From CALAGB01 sp963713965 (lineage in GTDB: Bacteria > Chloroflexota > Chloroflexia > Thermomicrobiales > Thermomicrobiaceae), in NCBI GenBank assembly GCA_963713965.1, contig OY970217.1, forward strand, positions 2,170,001-2,234,000: a DNA stretch of 64,000 nucleotides. The letters are read 5' to 3'. Positions 60,999 to 64,000 of this stretch are shown in pieces; position 1 is the stretch's first letter, and each line of letters opens with the position of its first letter. The notes under the pieces are model-generated. The model saw only the letters and a list, made by a program, of their open reading frames with translations, was not told where the DNA came from and did no database searches. Made by a program: the position numbers and the translations under genes.

Positions 60999-62443
60999 CT
61001 GAGCCGGCACCGAATCGGCCTAGCGCCGCCTTCATCGACCCAACCGGACGAAATCGGGCTGAGATCGAGAGGCTGGTCGATCGCGTCGTCTCGCAGCTCC
61101 TCGATTTCCTCTGCGACGCCGCCCAGCAGACGCCGATGCCGTCCGAGAGCCCGCTACCGGGGCCGATCGAGATTCCGGAGGAACCGGTCGAGCTCGACGC
61201 GATCATGTCCGGACTCGACCAGCTGGTGCGTGGATCGATGAACACCGCCAGCCCGGGCTACATCGGCCACATGGACTCGATGCCAACCACGTTGTCGATG
61301 CTGGGCGAACTCGTCACCGCCTCTTTGAACAACAACATGTTCACGTTGGAGATGTCGCCCGCCTTCTCTCGTCTGGAGCGCAGGCTCTTGCAGCAGTTCG
61401 GCCTCCTCTTCGGATTGGGATCGCAATCGGGCGGCGTGCTGACCGGCGCCGGTGGAATCGCCAATCTTGAGGCGCTCACGGTGGCGCGCAATCTCGCGTT
61501 CGACGCGCGCGAGCAGGGCATCGTCGGGCTCGACCGACAGCCCGTCCTCTTCGCCTCCGACGTGGCACATATGTCACTCCAGAAAGCCGCCATGCTGCTT
61601 GGTCTAGGGACAGACGCGGTCATCCCGGTCGAATCAGACGCCAATTCCCGCATGATTCCCGGACAGCTGCGTCAGTGCATCCTAGACGCACGTGCAGCCG
61701 GGCAGGCGCCATTCGCGGTCGTGGCCACCGTTGGCACGACCACCAGCGGCAACATCGATCCGCTGCCGGAGATCGCGCAAATTGCCCAGGCGACCGGGCT
61801 GTGGTTTCACGTCGACGCTGCCTACGGCGGTGCAGCCATCTTTTCCGATACGGAACGGCACCGTCTGGACGGCATCGAGTGGGCCGATTCGATCACGTTC
61901 AATCCACAGAAGTGGCTCTACGTCACCAAAACCTGCGCCATGGCCCTCTTTCGCGACTATTCGGTGCTCGATCGCGCCTTCCGCATCACCGCTTCCTACA
62001 CGCGCGCCGCCGACGATTTCATCAACCTGGGCGAGATCGGCGTGCAAGGGACCAGGCACGCCGACGTACTCAAGCTGTGGCTGGCGCTGCAGCACGTCGG
62101 CCGTCGCGGCTTCGGAGATCTGATCGATCACGGCTTCCGGCTGGCGTCGCGCGTTGCCCACGAGACCGAGCAGCGTCCCTTTCTTGAGCTGGCCAGCCAA
62201 CCGGAGACGAACATCGTCTGCCTGCGCGGTTGCCCGGATTGGCTGCCGTCCGAGCAATGGAACGACTGGACCAGCGATCTGCAGCAATCGCTGCTGCGGG
62301 AGGCGGTCATCTTCGTCTCGCTTCCGCTCTATCGTGGCAGTCGCTGGCTGCGCGTCATCCTGCTGAATCCGTTCACCGACGACGCCGTCATCGACCGCAT
62401 GTTCCGCCACATCGACGAATTCGCCGACAGGACGAGGACATAG
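60995..62443 (+). CDS. PLP-dependent group II decarboxylase
   Basis: Pyridoxal-dependent decarboxylase of 482 residues. Substrate/cofactor region: SPGYIGHMDSMPTTLSMLGEL and GGVLTGAGGIANLEALTVAR. The PLP ring stacks on the His in VAHMSLQKAAMLLG. HVDAAYGG binds the pyridine N, and NPQKWLYVTK has the Schiff-base Lys. The enzyme likely decarboxylates an aromatic amino acid, glutamate or a similar compound. The start TTG 60995 has an AAGGAG site and overlaps the previous stop (TTGA). The next gene starts directly after its stop, so translation is tightly coupled. Confidence 0.9.
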   Translation: MTEPAPNRPSAAFIDPTGRNRAEIERLVDRVVSQLLDFLCDAAQQTPMPSESPLPGPIEIPEEPVELDAIMSGLDQLVRGSMNTASPGYIGHMDSMPTTLSMLGELVTASLNNNMFTLEMSPAFSRLERRLLQQFGLLFGLGSQSGGVLTGAGGIANLEALTVARNLAFDAREQGIVGLDRQPVLFASDVAHMSLQKAAMLLGLGTDAVIPVESDANSRMIPGQLRQCILDARAAGQAPFAVVATVGTTTSGNIDPLPEIAQIAQATGLWFHVDAAYGGAAIFSDTERHRLDGIEWADSITFNPQKWLYVTKTCAMALFRDYSVLDRAFRITASYTRAADDFINLGEIGVQGTRHADVLKLWLALQHVGRRGFGDLIDHGFRLASRVAHETEQRPFLELASQPETNIVCLRGCPDWLPSEQWNDWTSDLQQSLLREAVIFVSLPLYRGSRWLRVILLNPFTDDAVIDRMFRHIDEFADRTRT

Positions 62444-63046
62444 ATGGGCCCACCCGTGGACGCCATATTCTTCGACGATCAGGACGAGTTCCGGGAGTGG
62501 CTACTGGAAAATCATGACCGGGAGACCGAACTGTGGGTCGGGATGTACAAGAAGAACTCCGGGCGGATCGGAATCGTCCATGGTGAAGCGGTCGATCAGG
62601 GACTCTGCTTCGGCTGGATCGACGGGCGCGTCAGGAGCCTGGGTGAGATCAGCTATGCCATCCGCTTCACACCGCGCAAGCCGAACAGCATCTGGAGCCA
62701 GGTCAACATCAAGCGCGTCGGCGAGCTCATCGAATTGGGAATGATGCACCCGTCGGGCCTGGCCACGTTCACCGGTCGCCGCCCTGATCGCGAGAAGATC
62801 TACACCTACGAGATGGACCCGACCGATCTCACGGACGAATATAAGGAGACGCTGCAAGCCAACGAGGCAGCCTGGACTTTCTTCTCGGAGCAGGCGCCTT
62901 CTTATCAGCGCACGGCGCGCCATTGGATCATGAGTGCCAAACAGGAGAAGACACGGGTGAAGCGGCTGAACGATCTGATCGAATCCTCAGCCAATGGCAA
63001 GCGCCTGCCCCAGTTCGTCAGTCCCGGAACTCGCAAACGGGAGTAG
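62444..63046 (+). CDS. YdeI/OmpD-associated family protein
   Basis: Protein of 200 residues: FDDQDEFREWLLENHDRETELWVGMYKKNSG, VDQGLCFGWIDGRVRSL, YAIRFTPRKPNSIWSQVNIKRVGELIELGMMHPSGLATF and WIMSAKQEKTRVKRLNDLIES. This is the full-length YdeI family; its function is unknown, with links to cationic-peptide protection. The ATG is immediately after the decarboxylase TAG, making it the last gene of the operon. A weak hairpin (CGGCA/TGCCG at 63054-63067, then TTTGTC) follows. Confidence 0.9.
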   Translation: MGPPVDAIFFDDQDEFREWLLENHDRETELWVGMYKKNSGRIGIVHGEAVDQGLCFGWIDGRVRSLGEISYAIRFTPRKPNSIWSQVNIKRVGELIELGMMHPSGLATFTGRRPDREKIYTYEMDPTDLTDEYKETLQANEAAWTFFSEQAPSYQRTARHWIMSAKQEKTRVKRLNDLIESSANGKRLPQFVSPGTRKRE

Positions 63047-63053
63047 GACGCGG

Positions 63054-63067
63054 CGGCAACTTTGCCG
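63054..63067 (+). terminator. Weak terminator after the YdeI-like gene
   Basis: CGGCA and TGCCG form a 5-bp stem with a 4-nt loop followed by TTTGTC. A second imperfect hairpin (GTCATC...GATGAC) follows within 20 bp. Confidence 0.45.
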
Positions 63068-63149
63068 TTTGTCATCCCAGATAGATGACCAAGGCGCTGC
63101 GGGTCGTAGCCCCCGTTATTGTGTTTGGCGAGATAAACTGCCATGCGCG

Positions 63150-63207
63150 CCACGTTCGCCCGCGAGTTTACTCGCGGGCTACAAAGCCGAAGTCCACTCA
63201 AGGGACT
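63150..63207 (+). repeat. Left REP-like end of the IS200/RAYT unit
   Basis: Contains the hairpin CCCGCGAG-TTTA-CTCGCGGG followed by CTACAAA, then CGAAGTCCACTCAAGGGACT (63188-63207). The latter recurs in inverse orientation at 63669-63688. Confidence 0.75.
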
Positions 63208-63223
63208 ACCACAGGAGTCGGCC

Positions 63224-63640
63224 GTGCCGTGGTCTCGTCTCTTCTATCACCTGGTCTGGTCGACGGCGGGCCGGGAGCCGATCATCGACCAAGCCCGTGA
63301 GCAGATCATTCACGACCATATGAGAGCAGTTGCCAATCGCCACGGCATCATCGTGCACGCCATTGGCGGTACCGACGACCACGTCCATTTGGCCGTCTCG
63401 ATTCCCCCGACCCTCGCGGTGGCGACCGCGGTCCAGCGCATCAAGGGCGGGAGCTCCCGGGCGATCAATGAGGAGTTCATGCGCGAGTTTCGTTGGCAAG
63501 CCGAATATGGCGTCGACACCTTTTCGAAGCGACATCTTGGCGGCGTGGTGGGCTACATCTCCCATCAACGCCAGCATCACGCCGATGGATCGTTGTGGGC
63601 ATCGATCGAACCGCACGACCACGATGATGCAACGAAGTGA
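63224..63640 (+). CDS. tnpA: Y1 (HUH) transposase, IS200/RAYT-type
   Basis: Single-strand transposase of 138 residues. HUH motif: His53 and His55 in TDDHVHLAVSI. The nucleophile is Tyr111 in GGVVGYISHQRQHH. Both are intact, so the protein may be active. The start GTG 63224 lies 8 bp after AGGAG; the preceding in-frame codons belong to the left end. It recognises subterminal hairpins and moves single-stranded DNA, usually without target duplication. The flanking hairpins are described in the adjacent entries. Confidence 0.88.
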   Translation: MPWSRLFYHLVWSTAGREPIIDQAREQIIHDHMRAVANRHGIIVHAIGGTDDHVHLAVSIPPTLAVATAVQRIKGGSSRAINEEFMREFRWQAEYGVDTFSKRHLGGVVGYISHQRQHHADGSLWASIEPHDHDDATK

Positions 63641-63668
63641 CCATGCCCCCCATCGTAACAACCTCGTC

Positions 63669-63733
63669 AGTCCCTTGAGTGGACTTCGCATTTGTAGCGC
63701 TGCGACTTTAGTCCCGCGCGAACGTGGTCGCGT
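63669..63733 (-). repeat. Right REP-like end of the IS200/RAYT unit
   Basis: AGTCCCTTGAGTGGACTTCG (63669-63688) is the exact complement of 63188-63207. The following GTAGCGCTGCGACTTTAGTCCCGCG region is a diverged version of the left hairpin. Confidence 0.75.
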
Positions 63734-63861
63734 CACTATCGCAACTTGTTCGCAATGTAATTCCCGCATGACCGCTGCTTACGTATCAATCTTATTCGGC
63801 AACTGCCATTCAACCCCCGCGCGGACGCAAGGCGATTACCGATCCACTTGGTCAATCCCCA

Positions 63862-64000
63862 TCACCCCAGCCTCTCCGCGAAGCTCAGGATATATCCGCT
63901 GATGTGGTCGTCGACCTCCTGGGGGTAGACGAGTCCGCTGTGTTGCTCGATCTCCTGACCGAGTCGCCGCACCAGCGTCATGCTCACCAGGAGCGCGCGC
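63862..64000 (-). CDS. C-terminal end of a probable aminoglycoside nucleotidyltransferase (partial)
   Basis: Only the last 45 residues are visible: RALLVSMTLVRRLGQEIEQH, then SGLVYPQEVDDHISGYILSF. The YP-x-E-x-D/N-x-x-V/I-x-x-Y-I pattern near the end resembles ANT(6)/AadK-type adenylyltransferases, but the catalytic domain lies outside the window, so the name is tentative. The stop TGA is at 63864-63862. Confidence 0.4.
   Translation of the reverse strand, partial: RALLVSMTLVRRLGQEIEQHSGLVYPQEVDDHISGYILSFAERLG

Larger units (their letters stand above)
63150..63733 (+). mobile_element. IS200/RAYT-like unit
   Basis: A Y1 transposase gene bracketed by imperfect inverted palindromic ends. The outermost matching sequence is CCACGTTCGC at both ends, and a perfect 20-bp inverted pair lies inside. 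The layout matches either an IS200-type element or a REP-associated transposase with its REP pair. Confidence 0.7.

Noticed and set aside
1..64000. CRISPR arrays, rRNA, prophage, replication origin
   Set aside because: No regularly spaced direct repeats, rRNA-like sequence, phage structural genes or DnaA-box clusters were seen.

Overview
The window reads as a chromosomal piece of a GC-rich, free-living bacterium. The combination of an F420-dependent luciferase-like oxidoreductase (TIGR03557-like), a second F420-type split-barrel protein, an ECF42-like sigma factor with DGPF/YCII proteins, DUF3309, DUF2277 and DUF4438 genes, frequent GTG/TTG starts and strong GGAGG-type ribosome binding sites suggests a Chloroflexota (Thermomicrobia-like) genome. 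That placement is an inference from gene content only. No rRNA, tRNA, CRISPR array, prophage or replication origin was recognised.

Layout. 1-4.5 kb: a minus-strand arsenic operon (arsR, arsA, an OsmC-like gene, acr3, arsC) carrying two near-identical ArsR-type palindromes, one over the arsA start codon. Three of its genes are broken by single-base frameshifts. 4.7-10 kb: an FAD monooxygenase, a tiny DUF3309 membrane protein, a split signalling set (two stand-alone receivers and a HisKA-only protein) and a DUF389 membrane protein cut by an in-frame amber codon. 10-17 kb: acyl-CoA metabolism (ADP-forming acyl-CoA synthetase, acyl-CoA dehydrogenase), a DAO-type oxidase, an SDR and a GNAT. 17.5-21 kb: a large PAS4-GGDEF-EAL protein.

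21-33.3 kb: a long minus-strand run of small-molecule/stress genes: an ArsR-SRPBCC-DGPF-DHFR operon, an amidase, two more DGPF proteins, a BNR-propeller/MoaD-like pair, VOC, DUF3052-like, DinB-like, YdeI-like and DHFR-like proteins, an ECF42-type sigma factor, DUF2277, and a MarR-controlled DHFR-like gene. 33.5-41.3 kb: an acidic hypothetical protein, a 600-bp patch of REP-like palindromes, and an AddAB-type helicase-nuclease pair. 41.5-48.5 kb: an S9 peptidase, a DUF4438 protein and, convergent to it across a perfect terminator, a dipeptide/oligopeptide ABC importer (binding lipoprotein and two permeases, no ATPase in view).

49-55.6 kb: a rhodanese-CBS gene with an in-frame TGA, the TIGR03557-like oxidoreductase, a methyltransferase, a VOC protein behind a consensus promoter, and an MFS/TetR pair. 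55.6-57 kb: a DDE insertion sequence sitting exactly in the centre of a GGGCGACGCATGCGTCGCCC palindrome, which also occurs intact twice near 34.4 and 34.8 kb. 57-63 kb: RidA, a PIG-L deacetylase and a tightly coupled plus-strand operon (BtuF-like protein without signal peptide, ECF-type S component, methyltransferase, PLP decarboxylase, YdeI-like protein). 63-64 kb: an IS200/RAYT-type Y1 transposase flanked by inverted palindromic repeats, then the tail of a probable aminoglycoside nucleotidyltransferase.

The most unusual points are the second ArsR operator over the arsA start codon, the IS nested in a repeat palindrome, the TGA in the rhodanese gene, and the ECF42/DGPF/DHFR gene cluster. The number of disrupted genes (five frameshifts in the ars operon, one in the IS, two in-frame stops) should be checked against raw reads before any of them is treated as biology.
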